Shown here piece after piece: positions 7,873 through 16,866 of a DNA stretch of 64,000 nt. Source of the stretch: Streptomyces sp. NBC_01216 (lineage in GTDB: Bacteria > Actinomycetota > Actinomycetes > Streptomycetales > Streptomycetaceae); NCBI RefSeq assembly GCF_035994945.1, contig NZ_CP108677.1:6324001-6388000 (forward strand), in the 5' to 3' direction. A model generated the notes under the pieces. The model did not search any database. It saw only the letters and a list, made by a program, of their open reading frames with translations, and was not told the DNA's origin. Every line of letters starts with the position of its first letter. Position 1 is the first letter of the stretch. Made by a program: the position numbers and the translations under genes.

Positions 7873-8532
7873 ATGACCACCCACGCCCAGCGGGAACGCC
7901 TGCGCGAGCAACTCGACCCCGCCACCACGGTGCTGCTCACCGTCGAATGTCAGGAGGGCGTCGTCGGCCGGACCGGTGCGTTGCCCGAACTCGCCGCCGC
8001 GGCGCGTTCCTCGGGCGCCCTGTCCAACATCGCCCGGCTGGTCCGGGCCGCCCACGAGGTCGACGTGCAGGTGATGCACGCCGTCGCGGAGCGCAGACCG
8101 GACGGGCGGGGGTCCAACGACAACGCGCGGCTGTTCCGGGCGGCGGCCCGGCTGCCGGTGCGGCAGCACAGCGGAAGCACGGCCGTCCGGATCGCCGAAC
8201 CGGTCGAGGTCGCCCCCGAGGATCTCGTCGTACGACGGCTGCACGGACTGTCGCCGCTCGCCGGGACGGACGTCGGCCCGCTGCTGCGCAACCTCGGCTG
8301 CCGCACCCTGGTGGTCACCGGCGTCTCCGCCAACGTCGCCGTTCCCAACGCCGTGTTCGACGCGGTCAACCTCGGCTACACCGTCGTCGTACCCGGTGAC
8401 GCGATCGCGGGGGTGCCGGCCGACTACACCCCCGCGATGATCCGTCACACGCTCGCGCTCGTCGCCACCGTCTCCACCACCGGCGAGGTACTGGACTGCT
8501 GGAGGGGGCGGCGGCGTGTCACGCGCGCGTGA
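7873..8532 (+). CDS. isochorismatase-fold protein lacking the catalytic triad
   Basis: A 219-residue protein with the alpha/beta architecture of isochorismatase-like cysteine hydrolases ([20 protein letters not shown] near residues 142-160, then [20 protein letters not shown]). The family nucleophile Cys should be in the NxxC position but Ala156 is there (NVAVPN). The usual Asp near the N-terminus is Glu25 (TVECQEG), and the conserved Lys is not evident in the [11 protein letters not shown] strand. Hydrolase activity is therefore doubtful; it may bind a ligand or do other chemistry. GAGGGGGAG precedes the ATG. Its 3' end overlaps the convergent Rieske gene by 14 bp. Confidence 0.8.
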   Translation: MTTHAQRERLREQLDPATTVLLTVECQEGVVGRTGALPELAAAARSSGALSNIARLVRAAHEVDVQVMHAVAERRPDGRGSNDNARLFRAAARLPVRQHSGSTAVRIAEPVEVAPEDLVVRRLHGLSPLAGTDVGPLLRNLGCRTLVVTGVSANVAVPNAVFDAVNLGYTVVVPGDAIAGVPADYTPAMIRHTLALVATVSTTGEVLDCWRGRRRVTRA

Positions 8533-8959
8533 TCGAGTCCCCTTCGACCTTGATCGGGGCCGCGGGGAGCGGGCTGGGGGCGGGACCGCCCTTGACGCTG
8601 CCGTCCGACGCGTCGAAGAGGCTCTGGTGGCAGGGGCAGCTGATGACCCCGTCGCTCACACCGCTGACGGCGCAGCCCTGGTGGGTGCACTTCGAGGAGA
8701 ACGCCTTGAAGGTACCGGCCGTCGGCTGGGTGATCACCACGCCCTGGTCGGCGAACACCTTGCCGCCACCCACCGGGATGTCCGAGGTCTTGGCGATCGG
8801 CCCGCCCGTGTCCTGGCCCCCCGCGCCGCCGTCGGCCCCGCCCGTCGTCCCGCCCGAGCCGCCGGGCTTGTCGTCTGTGCCACCGCAGGCGCCGAGCACG
8901 GCCACCACACCCATGCCGCCCGCCGCCGAGACGACCGTCCGACGTGCCACTCCGCTCAT
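8519..8959 (-). CDS. Rieske [2Fe-2S] lipoprotein with Tat-like signal
   Basis: A 146-residue exported iron-sulfur protein. The start at 8959 has GGGGAG five bases upstream. The N-terminus has twin arginine ([11 protein letters not shown]) and then VLGAC, a lipobox with Cys25, so it is probably exported folded by Tat and lipid-anchored outside the membrane. A 30-residue Gly/Thr linker follows. The cluster ligands are C91 and H93 in CTHQGC and C108 and H111 in CPCHQSLF; C96 and C110 are placed to make the disulfide found in bc1-type Rieske proteins. No oxygenase or cytochrome partner is adjacent, so the electron partner is unknown. Confidence 0.88.
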   Translation of the reverse strand: MSGVARRTVVSAAGGMGVVAVLGACGGTDDKPGGSGGTTGGADGGAGGQDTGGPIAKTSDIPVGGGKVFADQGVVITQPTAGTFKAFSSKCTHQGCAVSGVSDGVISCPCHQSLFDASDGSVKGGPAPSPLPAAPIKVEGDSITRA

Positions 8960-9153
8960 ACCGCTCCCCTTGCGTTCCGTTCGCATCGACCTGATCACTC
9001 TGTCAGCAGAAGGTACGCGGGGGCGGGCCGTAGCGTTCACGGCCCCCGGAGAATTTCGGCGACGGGCCCTGTCCGTCCGGGCGGAGGCCGTTCCGTGCCG
9101 CACGACGCGGCCCCCGCCGCTCGCCGGGCGACTCCCTCCGGTGCCAGGCGGCG

Positions 9154-9182
9154 TTGTCCACCGGGAGCCCGAACGATAGGGT
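9154..9182 (+). promoter_or_regulatory. promoter of the racemase-OCD operon
   Basis: TTGTCC (9154-9159), a 17-bp spacer and TAGGGT (9177-9182) give a good HrdB-type promoter, with transcription expected to start near 9189. The operator-like TGTGACATTTCAC at 9192-9204 would sit at about +4 to +16. Confidence 0.6.
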
Positions 9183-9191
9183 GCCATGACA

Positions 9192-9204
9192 TGTGACATT
9201 TCAC
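9192..9204 (+). promoter_or_regulatory. operator-like site 1 (TGTGNNATTTCAC)
   Basis: TGTGACATTTCAC contains GTGA/TCAC inverted arms. It differs at only two positions from the site at 11858-11870 and shares 11 bases with the reverse complement of 11641-11654. Its position just after the predicted transcription start suits a repressor. Confidence 0.5.
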
Positions 9205-9303
9205 TGAAGGTCGAGGTCGTGGTCGTTGCGAGACCGGACACGGACCGGAAGCCCCGGCCTCGGGCGCACCACAGGGGCGACCCCAGAGGAACCGGAGACG
9301 GCG

Positions 9304-10410
9304 ATGACAGCGGACGGGAACAGGCGCGCGGAGTCACGGGACGCGTCCGGAGCGCGCGCGTCGGGCGGACGGCCGGGTCCGGCGTCCGTCGAGACGATCG
9401 ACTGGCACACCGGGGGCGAACCCTTCCGGATCGTGCCCGCGGCTCCGTCGGCCCTGACCCGGGACGGTCTCAGCGTCGCCGAGCGGCGCACGGTCGCCGT
9501 CGCCGACGCCGAGGCCCAGTGGACGCGGGCCCTGCTGTGCCGTGAACCCCGGGGCCACGCCGACATGTACGGGGCGTTCCTGGTACCGCCCGACGACGAA
9601 GCCGCCCACCTCGGGGCCCTTTTCTGGCACAAGGACGGATTCTCCACGGCCTGTGGCCACGGCACGATGGCCCTCGGCGCGTGGGCGGTGGCCTCGGGCC
9701 TGGTACCGGCCTCCGCCGACGGGGAGACCGACGTCGTGATCGACGTCCCCTCCGGCCGCGTCACGGCGAGCGTCCGTACGGTCGGCGGCCGGATCGCGGA
9801 CGTGACGTTCACCGGCGTTCCCTGCCATGTTCACGCGCGTGACGTCGAAGTGGCGACCGCGCGGGGCGTCGTCGTCGACATCGCCTTCGGCGGCGCCATG
9901 TACGCGGTGCTCCCGGCGGCACGGATCGGTCTGCGGGTCCGGCCGGCGGACGTCACCTCGCTCATCGCGGCGGGCCGCGAGATCCGCGACGCGCTGAACG
10001 CCTCCCGCGCCGCCGAACACCCGGCGGACTCCCGTCTGTCCGGGGTCTACGGGACGGTGTTCACCGAGGAGGCGCGCCCTCCGGAGCGCCTGCCCGACGG
10101 CACCCGGCGGCTGTACCACCGCAACGTCACGGTCTTCGCGGACGGCGAGGTCGACCGTTCCCCGTGCGGATCGGGCACCGCGGCCCGGGTCGCCCTCCTC
10201 GCCGACGCCGCGGAGCTGCGCCTCGGCGACGAGTTGCTGCACGAGTCGGTGGTGGGTTCCGTCTTCCGGGCCCGGATCGCGCGCAGCGCCACGGCCCACG
10301 GACTCTCCGCGGTCGTCCCGGCGGTGACGGGGACCACGTACGCCACCGCGACCTGTCGCTTCACCGTCGACCCCGACGACGCACTCGTCCCCGGATTCAC
10401 GCTCCGATGA
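9304..10410 (+). CDS. proline racemase-family enzyme (proline racemase / hydroxyproline 2-epimerase type)
   Basis: A 368-residue protein with both catalytic cysteines of the racemase/epimerase branch: C117 in [11 protein letters not shown] and C288 in [12 protein letters not shown]. The trans-3-hydroxyproline dehydratase branch normally lacks one of these, so racemase or 4-hydroxyproline 2-epimerase is favoured over dehydratase. The opening [15 protein letters not shown] is also family-typical. I start at 9304, where GGAG lies seven bases upstream; the first 25 residues are low-complexity. The stop overlaps the next ATG by four bases, so translation is coupled to the cyclodeaminase-family enzyme. 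With the nearby collagenase and peptide importer it fits use of collagen-derived proline or hydroxyproline. Confidence 0.87.
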   Translation: MTADGNRRAESRDASGARASGGRPGPASVETIDWHTGGEPFRIVPAAPSALTRDGLSVAERRTVAVADAEAQWTRALLCREPRGHADMYGAFLVPPDDEAAHLGALFWHKDGFSTACGHGTMALGAWAVASGLVPASADGETDVVIDVPSGRVTASVRTVGGRIADVTFTGVPCHVHARDVEVATARGVVVDIAFGGAMYAVLPAARIGLRVRPADVTSLIAAGREIRDALNASRAAEHPADSRLSGVYGTVFTEEARPPERLPDGTRRLYHRNVTVFADGEVDRSPCGSGTAARVALLADAAELRLGDELLHESVVGSVFRARIARSATAHGLSAVVPAVTGTTYATATCRFTVDPDDALVPGFTLR

Positions 10411-11348
10411 CGACGGTGCTCGACGCACGGGACGTGCGCGCCCTCGGTTCCGCCGGTGCCGTCGTGGCGGTCCGTCAGGCACTGGCGGGGGGCCTCGATC
10501 CTGAGGGGGAGGTGCCGCGCGTGGTACTCCCGCTGGTCCACGGGCAGGGACTGCTCATGCCCTCGGAGTCCGGCGGCTGGTTCGGCGTGAAGGTCGCCAC
10601 CGTCGCCCCCGGCAACACGCGGCGCGGACTGCGGCGGATCAACGCGACGTACCTCCTGCACGACAGCGCGACCCTGACCCCGGTCGCCCTCCTGGACGGC
10701 GTGGCACTGACCACCCTGCGCACCCCGGCCGTCTCGGTCGCGGCCTGCCTGGAACGGCTGCGCTCGCTCGCGGCCGCCCGCGAGGGCCTGCGCCTCGTCG
10801 TTTTCGGAGGAGGTCCGCAGGGGCGGGGGCACGTCGCCGCCGTCCGCGCGCACGCACCGGTCGCCGACGTCACGCTCGTCACCCGACGGGGCGGCCCCGT
10901 CCCCGGATGGGCCGACCGGCACGCGGCGGCGGACGACCCGCGGACGACGGCTCTGGTGCCGCGCGCTGACGTCCTCGTCACGGCGACGTCCGCCCGCGAG
11001 CCGGTGCTGGACGGGGCTTTGGTGGCGGACCACGCCGTGGTCCTGGCGGTCGGATCCCACGAGCCGGCCGCGCGGGAGCTCGACAGCGGGCTGATGGGCC
11101 GTGCGACCGTCGTCGTCGAGAGCCGCGACACCGCCCTCCGCGAGGCGGGCGACGTCATGATGGCCCTCGACGAGGGAGCCCTCACCCCGGCCTCGCTGAG
11201 GACCCTGGCGGAGCTGAGTGACTCCCGGGCGGTCGTTCCCGCCGATCGCCCGATGGTGGTCAAGACGTGCGGGATGGCCTGGCAGGACCTGGTCGTCGCG
11301 ACGGCCGCGTACCGGCTGAAGGCGGCGTCCGCGGGGGACGGGAACTGA
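10407..11348 (+). CDS. ornithine cyclodeaminase / mu-crystallin-family ketimine reductase
   Basis: A 313-residue NAD(P)-dependent protein. LVVFGGGPQGRGHVAAVRAH near residues 130-150 is the Rossmann dinucleotide loop; preceding conserved pieces are GWFGVKVATVAPGN near 55 and ATLTPVALLDGVALTTLRT near 88. The family includes ornithine cyclodeaminase and reductases of 1-pyrroline-2-carboxylate or related ketimines. Next to a proline racemase-family gene the reductase role, regenerating L-proline from a cyclic imine, is the likelier one; I cannot separate the options by residues. The ATG overlaps the upstream TGA (ATGA). Confidence 0.83.
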   Translation: MTTVLDARDVRALGSAGAVVAVRQALAGGLDPEGEVPRVVLPLVHGQGLLMPSESGGWFGVKVATVAPGNTRRGLRRINATYLLHDSATLTPVALLDGVALTTLRTPAVSVAACLERLRSLAAAREGLRLVVFGGGPQGRGHVAAVRAHAPVADVTLVTRRGGPVPGWADRHAAADDPRTTALVPRADVLVTATSAREPVLDGALVADHAVVLAVGSHEPAARELDSGLMGRATVVVESRDTALREAGDVMMALDEGALTPASLRTLAELSDSRAVVPADRPMVVKTCGMAWQDLVVATAAYRLKAASAGDGN

Positions 11349-11436
11349 CCGGCGGCGCCCGGCCGAGGGCGGGACGGGACCAGCCGGTGCCGAGCCCGTG
11401 GCCCGGGGACGCGCGTCCGGCCGCCTGGTCCCGCTT

Positions 11437-11613
11437 TCACGCCACCCACAGGGTACGGACCTGCGCGAGAGGGTGGCGCATGTGCTCCTCGGCGCCCCGG
11501 CGATCATGAGGTCCAGGAGCGCGGTGTGCTCGCGCGCCGAGGCGACCGGCGCGCCCTCGCGGGAGAGGTTCGGTGAGTCCGTGGAACCGCGAGCGCTTTG
11601 TCCGCTCGCTCAC
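11437..11613 (-). pseudogene. internally deleted GntR/FCD-type regulator remnant
   Basis: From a GTG at 11613 with GGGAG upstream, the frame reads MSERTKRSRFHGLTEP, like the very start of a FadR-subfamily GntR protein. After a junction near 11570 the sequence resembles the end of an FCD ligand domain, but in shifted frames: SAREHTALLDLMIAG in one frame and AEEHMRHPLAQVRTLWVA then stop in another. The helix-turn-helix and most of the FCD domain are missing. I infer a large internal deletion plus at least one frameshift. The gene would have been the local regulator of the hydroxyproline/peptide/collagenase units. Identification rests on my recognition of these fragments, not a search. Confidence 0.5.
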
Positions 11614-11640
11614 GGGCTCCCTTTCCCGGATCTGTACCAA

Positions 11641-11654
11641 GATGAAATGTCACG
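11641..11654 (-). promoter_or_regulatory. operator-like site 2, upstream of the regulator remnant
   Basis: Read on the minus strand this is CGTGACATTTCATC, sharing GTGACATTTCA with site 1. It lies 28-41 bp upstream of the remnant's GTG, with TACAGA as a possible -10 between, which would be an autoregulatory position. Confidence 0.45.
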
Positions 11655-11852
11655 TTGCCCCCGAGATCGGTCGAGCCGTGAGCCCCGGCATCCTCCCGCC
11701 CTTGTGGCAGTGCGTCCGGTCCCGGCCGGGACCGGGCCTCGACCCGGCCGCGGGGCTGTGCATCGCGACCGTCGGCGACGAGGGCCACCCCGGAGGGGCG
11801 AAGCGGGAATCGCTCTCGATGGACACGGTTCGGTAACAGGGTGGCCGACTCC
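11655..11852. other. intergenic stretch without a gene
   Basis: I find no ORF with a recognisable family here. A plus-strand frame crossing it (ending near 11836) looks like chance coding in high-GC DNA. Confidence 0.5.
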
Positions 11853-11881
11853 TTGGCTGTGCAATTTCACATTACTATGTT
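11853..11881 (+). promoter_or_regulatory. promoter and operator-like site 3 of the peptide ABC operon
   Basis: TTGGCT (11853-11858), 17-bp spacer, TATGTT (11876-11881). TGTGCAATTTCAC at 11858-11870 fills the spacer and is a near-perfect palindrome (TGTGC AATT TCACA with one mismatched pair). A regulator bound here would exclude RNA polymerase. The leader before the ATG is about 180 nt. Confidence 0.58.
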
Positions 11882-12066
11882 ACGGGTCACGCAGTGCGGC
11901 CCTTCCCGCGGCCTCCGCCCGAATCCGGCCTACTCCGGCCCGCTCCGATCCGCCGCAACACCCTCCCGGGCTGTCCGGAGCACGGACAGCCCGACCCCAC
12001 CGGCACGTGCGGACCGTTCGGCCCGCCCCGTGCCGGCCGTGACCTTCCCGTACCGAGGAGTGCCTC

Positions 12067-13815
12067 ATGCCCCGTCACACCAGAGTGCTGTCCGTCTCCC
12101 TGAGCGCCTCGCTCTCCCTGGCCCTGCTGGGCGCCTGCACGACCTCCCAGGGTGGTGACGACGCGGCTCCGGCCACCGGGCAGCCAGGCGTCGGGACCGG
12201 CACCGTCATCGGCGGCACGCCGAAGCGGGGCGGCACCCTGACCGTGCTGTCCAACCAGGACTTCGCCCACCTGGATCCGGCCCGCAACTGGGTCATGCCG
12301 ACGATGGACTTCGGCACCCGGCTGCTCTACCGCACCCTGACGACCTTCCGGGCCGCGCCCGGCGCGCCGGGCAGCGAGATCGTCCCCGACCTCGCCACCG
12401 ACCTCGGGACCTCCGCCGACGGCGGCCGTACCTGGACCTTCACCCTGAAGGCCGGCCTCAGGTACGAGGACGGCACCCCGATCCGGTCCCGTGACATCAA
12501 GTACAACGTGGAGCGCTCCTTCGCCCCGGACCTCGCCGGCGGGCCCGACTACGCCCAGCGATACCTGGCCGACGCGGAGGGGTACGCCGGACCTCTGCGG
12601 GGCGAGCACCTCGACTCGATCAGCACTCCGGACGACCGCACCATCGTCTTCTCGCTGCGCAGACCGGTCGCCGAGTTCTCCTCCACGGTCACGCTGCCCA
12701 CCTTCTCCCCGGTGCCCGAGTCGCGGGAGAAGGGGGTCCAGTACGACCTGCGTCCCTTCTCCTCCGGGCCGTACCGCGTCGACAGCTACGCGCGGGGCAA
12801 GAAGATGGTGCTGGTGCGCAACCCCCACTGGGACGCGGCCACCGACCCGGTGCGCAAGGCGTATCCCGACCGGATCGTCGTGGTCCAGGGCCTCAAGGGC
12901 GGTCAGATCGACGACCGGATCATCGCGAGCGCGGGAGCGGACGCCTCCGCGGTCGAATGGTCCGACCTGCAACCCGCCAGCATCGCCAAGGTCCTGCCGC
13001 GGAAGGACGTCAAGGCGCGGCTGTCCGCCGAGCGGACCGGATGCACCGACATGCTCGCCCTGAACACCTCCCGCCCGCCCTTCGACAACCTCAAGCTCCG
13101 TCAGGCCATGCAGTACGCCGTGGACAAGCAGGCCCAGGTGACCGCCAACGGCGGACCGGCCCTCAACGACATCGCCACCGGCTACCTGCCGCCGTCCCTC
13201 ACCGGCCGCCACGCCACCGAACCGGTCCACACCCCTTCCGCCACCGGCGACCTGGACAAGGCCAGGAAGCTCCTTGCGGAAGGCGGCAAGCCGGACGGCT
13301 TCGACGCGACGATCACGGTGTCCACGGGTGACAAGACCCGTGCCGAGGCTCTCCAGCAGAGCCTGTCCAAGGCCGGCGTGCGGCTCCGGATCGAGACCGT
13401 GGACCCCTCGGTCTACTACGACACCATCGGCGACACCGCCAACTCCCCCGACATGGCCATCAGCGGATGGTGCCCCGACTACCCGTCCGGCGCCACGTTC
13501 CTGCCGTTCGTCTTCGACGGCCGCACCATCAAGGCCAAGGGAAACCAGGGCAACGTCTCCCAGTTCCGCGACAAGGCCGTGGAGCGGCGCATGGACGAGA
13601 TCGCCGCGATGCCCGACGCGGCCGACGCCGACGCCGCCTGGATCGAGCTGGACACCATGATCCAGCGCCAGTCCCCGGCGGTCCCGCTGTTGTGGGAGCG
13701 TAAACCGCTGCTCGTCGGCGACAACATCGCCGGGGCCTTCGGACACGCCTCCTGGACCGGGCAGTTCGACTTCGCGGTGATCGGCCTCAAGGACCCGTCC
13801 CGGAGCCAGGGGTGA
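12067..13815 (+). CDS. ABC transporter peptide-binding lipoprotein (family 5 SBP)
   Basis: A 582-residue extracytoplasmic solute receptor. Signal peptide with lipobox LLGAC (Cys24), then the mature SBP_bac_5 domain beginning RGGTLTVLSNQDFAHLDP and containing DGGRTWTFTLKAGLRYEDGT near residue 120 and KLRQAMQYAVDKQAQV near 345, all typical of oligopeptide/dipeptide-binding proteins. GAGGAG lies six bases before the ATG. First gene of a tightly coupled five-gene operon with two permeases and two ATPases. The downstream collagenase suggests peptides from collagen as substrate (inference). Confidence 0.93.
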   Translation: MPRHTRVLSVSLSASLSLALLGACTTSQGGDDAAPATGQPGVGTGTVIGGTPKRGGTLTVLSNQDFAHLDPARNWVMPTMDFGTRLLYRTLTTFRAAPGAPGSEIVPDLATDLGTSADGGRTWTFTLKAGLRYEDGTPIRSRDIKYNVERSFAPDLAGGPDYAQRYLADAEGYAGPLRGEHLDSISTPDDRTIVFSLRRPVAEFSSTVTLPTFSPVPESREKGVQYDLRPFSSGPYRVDSYARGKKMVLVRNPHWDAATDPVRKAYPDRIVVVQGLKGGQIDDRIIASAGADASAVEWSDLQPASIAKVLPRKDVKARLSAERTGCTDMLALNTSRPPFDNLKLRQAMQYAVDKQAQVTANGGPALNDIATGYLPPSLTGRHATEPVHTPSATGDLDKARKLLAEGGKPDGFDATITVSTGDKTRAEALQQSLSKAGVRLRIETVDPSVYYDTIGDTANSPDMAISGWCPDYPSGATFLPFVFDGRTIKAKGNQGNVSQFRDKAVERRMDEIAAMPDAADADAAWIELDTMIQRQSPAVPLLWERKPLLVGDNIAGAFGHASWTGQFDFAVIGLKDPSRSQG

Positions 13816-14804
13816 GGGGACGAGGGCGCGCCGCCATGGCCCCGGCCACCCGGACCGCCGGACCGCCCGGCACCCCCGCACCCGAAGGCACCGGCGGCCC
13901 GGTCCCGCCCGACGCCCCCCGGCGCGCAGCCCTGCGCCGCCTGTGGGACGACCGCGGCAGCCGGGTCGCCCTGACGGCCGCCGCCTCGCTGATCCTGATC
14001 GCCCTCACCGCGCCCCTGCTCAGCGGCATCGGGGGCTGGTCGCCCACGGACTTCGACCCGGACGCCGTCGACCCCTACCTCGGTGGACTGCCCCGCGGCC
14101 GGCTCGGCGGCATGGGTGCAGAGCACTGGCTCGGCGTCGAACCGGTCACCGGACGCGACCTGTTCGCCCGGGTGGTCCACGGAGCCCAGGTGTCCCTGCT
14201 GATCGCCTTCACCGCCACCGCGATCGTCGTCGCCACGGGCACGGTCGCCGGTATCGCCGCAGGCTACTTCGGTGGCCGCGTCGACACCGTACTGAGCAGG
14301 CTGATGGACCTGACCATGTCCTTCCCCTCCCTCATCTTCATGATCGCGATGATGTCGGTGGCCCAGGACGTCAACCGGGTCCTGCTGATGACCGTCGTCA
14401 TCGGCGTCTTCGGCTGGCCCGGCATCGCCCGGGTGGTGCGCGCCGAGGCCCTGTCGCTGCGCCACCGCGAGTACGTCGAGGCCGCTCGCGCCTGCGGAAG
14501 CGGCCCGTGGCGCATCCTCACTCGGCAGGTGCTGCCCAACATCGCCGGACCGATCATCGCGTACACCACCCTGCTGATCCCCGGAATGATCAGCACGGAG
14601 GCGGCGCTCAGCTTCCTGGGGGTGGGCGTGCGCCCACCCACCCCCTCCTGGGGGCAGATGATCGCCGAGGCCGTCGCCTACTACGAGACGGACCCGATGT
14701 ACTTCGTCGTCCCCAGCGTCTTCCTCTTCGTGGCCGTCCTCGCGTTCACCGTGCTCGGCGACGCCCTGCGCGACATCCTCGATCCCCAGGGAGGACACCG
14801 GTGA
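13812..14804 (+). CDS. peptide ABC transporter permease, DppC/OppC type
   Basis: A 330-residue inner-membrane subunit. After a 45-residue Pro/Ala-rich cytoplasmic leader and one membrane span (about 55-75), LGVEPVTGRDLFARVVHGAQ near residue 112 opens the permease domain; the EAA loop, which docks the ATPase, is in YVEAARACGSGPWRILTRQVLPN near 225. The GTG start overlaps the upstream TGA by four bases; a nearby internal ATG at 13836 is an alternative. The C-terminal GDALRDILDPQ is the usual DppC ending. Confidence 0.9.
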   Translation: MRGRGRAAMAPATRTAGPPGTPAPEGTGGPVPPDAPRRAALRRLWDDRGSRVALTAAASLILIALTAPLLSGIGGWSPTDFDPDAVDPYLGGLPRGRLGGMGAEHWLGVEPVTGRDLFARVVHGAQVSLLIAFTATAIVVATGTVAGIAAGYFGGRVDTVLSRLMDLTMSFPSLIFMIAMMSVAQDVNRVLLMTVVIGVFGWPGIARVVRAEALSLRHREYVEAARACGSGPWRILTRQVLPNIAGPIIAYTTLLIPGMISTEAALSFLGVGVRPPTPSWGQMIAEAVAYYETDPMYFVVPSVFLFVAVLAFTVLGDALRDILDPQGGHR

Positions 14805-15787
14805 TCGCCTATCTGGTCCGCAGGTGCCTCGGGGTGGCCGGCGTCCTGCTCGCGATCTGCGCCGTCACCTTCGTCATCTTCTACCTGCTGCCCGCGGACC
14901 CCGCCGCGGCGGCCTGCGGCAAGACCTGCAGCCCCGAACGCCTCGCGGAGGTGCGCCACTTCATGGGCCTCGACCAGCCCGTCTGGCGGCAGTTCGCCGA
15001 CTACCTGGTCGGCATCTTCGCCGGCCGGGAACTGGGCAGCGGCCCCCACGCGCTGCAGTGCGGGTTCCCCTGCCTCGGCTACTCCTACGAGAACGCCCTG
15101 CCCGTGTGGGACCTGCTGATGGACCGTCTGCCGGTCTCCGCCTCCCTGGCCTTCGGGGCCGCCTGCCTGTGGCTCCTGCTCGGTCTGAGCGCCGGGGTGA
15201 CCGCCGCCCTGCGCAAGGGGGGACTGCTCGACCGGACTCTCATGGTCGGCGCAGTCGCCACCGCCTCCCTGCCCGTCTACTTCACCGCGGTGATGCTCCT
15301 CTACGGTCTGGTCCGGCTCACCGGACTCCTGCCCTACCCGAGCTACGTCGCGCTCGGCGACGACCCGCTGGGGTGGGCCGCCAACCTGCTGCTGCCGTGG
15401 ACCGCCCTTGCCCTGCTCTACGCCGCGATGTACGCCCGCCAGAGCCGCAGTTCGATGATCGAGGCCATGGCGCAGCCGTACATCCGCACCGCCCGCGCCA
15501 AGGGCATGCCGGCACGTGTGGTCGTGGTCAAACACGGACTGCGCTCGGCGGTGATGCCGGTGCTCACCCTCTTCGGGATGGACCTCGGCGCACTGCTGGC
15601 CGGGGCCGTCATCACCGAGTCCATCTTCGGCATCCCGGGTGTGGGCCGGCTCTTCTACGACGCCCTGCAACGCTCCGACCAGCCCGTCGTGCTCGGCGTC
15701 ACCCTGCTGGCGGCCTTCTTCATCGTGGCGGCCAACGTCGTCATCGACCTGCTGTACGCCGTCGTCGACCCGAGGGTGAGGAACTAG
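14801..15787 (+). CDS. peptide ABC transporter permease, DppB/OppB type
   Basis: A 328-residue permease beginning MIAYLVRRCLGVAGVLLAI, the standard first membrane helix of DppB proteins. It has six predicted spans. The EAA loop is YIRTARAKGMPARVVVVKHG near residue 225, and the ending VIDLLYAVVDPRVRN is canonical. An unusual cysteine-containing stretch occurs in the first periplasmic loop (ACGKTCSPERL near 42, LQCGFPCLGYSYE near 86), which could form disulfides outside the cell. GTG start overlaps the preceding TGA (GTGA); GGGAGGA lies upstream. The gene order puts DppC before DppB, the reverse of most operons. Confidence 0.9.
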   Translation: MIAYLVRRCLGVAGVLLAICAVTFVIFYLLPADPAAAACGKTCSPERLAEVRHFMGLDQPVWRQFADYLVGIFAGRELGSGPHALQCGFPCLGYSYENALPVWDLLMDRLPVSASLAFGAACLWLLLGLSAGVTAALRKGGLLDRTLMVGAVATASLPVYFTAVMLLYGLVRLTGLLPYPSYVALGDDPLGWAANLLLPWTALALLYAAMYARQSRSSMIEAMAQPYIRTARAKGMPARVVVVKHGLRSAVMPVLTLFGMDLGALLAGAVITESIFGIPGVGRLFYDALQRSDQPVVLGVTLLAAFFIVAANVVIDLLYAVVDPRVRN

Positions 15788-15789
15788 CC

Positions 15790-16866
15790 GTGCCGTCCAC
15801 CACTGCGTCAGCACCAGCCCTGCTGCGCGTCCGTGATCTCCGGGTCGCCTTCGACACCCCCGCCGGGGCGGTGCGGGCGGTCGACGGGGTCTCCTTCACC
15901 GTCGAGGCCGGCCGGACCCTCGGCCTGGTCGGGGAGTCCGGCTCCGGCAAGTCCGTCACCTCCCTGGCGGTGATGGGCCTGCACCATCGGGCCCGGGTGA
16001 GCGGATCGATCGAGCTGGCCGGGCGGGAACTCGTCTCCCTCACCGACCGCCGGTTCGCCCGGCTGCGGGGACGCCGGATGGCCATGGTCTTCCAGGACCC
16101 GCTGTCCGCGCTGCACCCCGCCTACACCGTCGGCGAACAGATCGCCGAGGCCCACCGGCACCACTTCGGCAGCGGCCGGCGCGTCGCCCGCAGACGGGCC
16201 GTGGACATGCTCGGCGAAGTCGGCATCCCCGAACCGGCCCGCCGGGCGGGGGAGTACCCGCACCAGTTCTCCGGCGGCATGCGCCAGCGCGTCGTGATCG
16301 CCATGGCCCTGTCCTGCGAGCCCGAACTGCTCATCGCCGACGAACCCACCACCGCGCTCGACGTCACCGTCCAGGCGCAGATCCTGGACCTGATCGCCCG
16401 GCTCCAGCAGGAACGCGGACTCGGCGTCCTGATGATCACCCACGACCTGGGCGTGGTGGCACGCGTCGCCGACGAGGTCCTCGTCATGTACGGGGGGCGC
16501 GGTGCCGAGCAGGCTCCGACGGACGACCTGTTCCACAGCCCCGCGCACCCGTACACCCGTGGCCTGCTGGACTCCCTGCCCCGCCTCGACGATCCCGACG
16601 ACACGCCGTTGCGCGCCATTCCCGGCAGTCCCCCGTCGCTCGTCCAGCCGATACCGGGCTGCCCCTTCGCGCCCCGCTGCCCGCGGGCGGCCGGCGCGGC
16701 AGAGCGGGACCGGGCCCGCTGCGCCGAGGAACGGCCCCTGCCACAGGGCGATCCGGCCGCGGGGCGGCTGGTCGCCTGCCATCTGCCGCTGCGAGCCGGT
16801 TCCGCGGCGCCGCCGCGCGCCGGCTCGCCCGGCGCCGCACCCGTAACGGCCGAGGAGGCCCGATGA
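15790..16866 (+). CDS. peptide ABC transporter ATP-binding protein, DppD/OppD type
   Basis: A 358-residue ATPase. Walker A GESGSGKS at about 48-55, Q-loop in [12 protein letters not shown] near 100, signature FSGGMRQR near 160, Walker [13 protein letters not shown] near 180, and switch His in ITHDLGVV. The C-terminal oligopeptide-transporter domain has the cysteines of the iron-sulfur-type motif ([11 protein letters not shown] near 292 and a last Cys near 328), as in OppD/DppD. Starts at a GTG two bases after the permease stop; the last codons overlap the next ATG. Confidence 0.92.
   Translation: MPSTTASAPALLRVRDLRVAFDTPAGAVRAVDGVSFTVEAGRTLGLVGESGSGKSVTSLAVMGLHHRARVSGSIELAGRELVSLTDRRFARLRGRRMAMVFQDPLSALHPAYTVGEQIAEAHRHHFGSGRRVARRRAVDMLGEVGIPEPARRAGEYPHQFSGGMRQRVVIAMALSCEPELLIADEPTTALDVTVQAQILDLIARLQQERGLGVLMITHDLGVVARVADEVLVMYGGRGAEQAPTDDLFHSPAHPYTRGLLDSLPRLDDPDDTPLRAIPGSPPSLVQPIPGCPFAPRCPRAAGAAERDRARCAEERPLPQGDPAAGRLVACHLPLRAGSAAPPRAGSPGAAPVTAEEAR

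Noticed and set aside
11573..11836. 87-codon plus-strand ORF between the regulator remnant and the ABC operon
   Set aside because: No domain; it overlaps the remnant's antisense strand and looks like chance.
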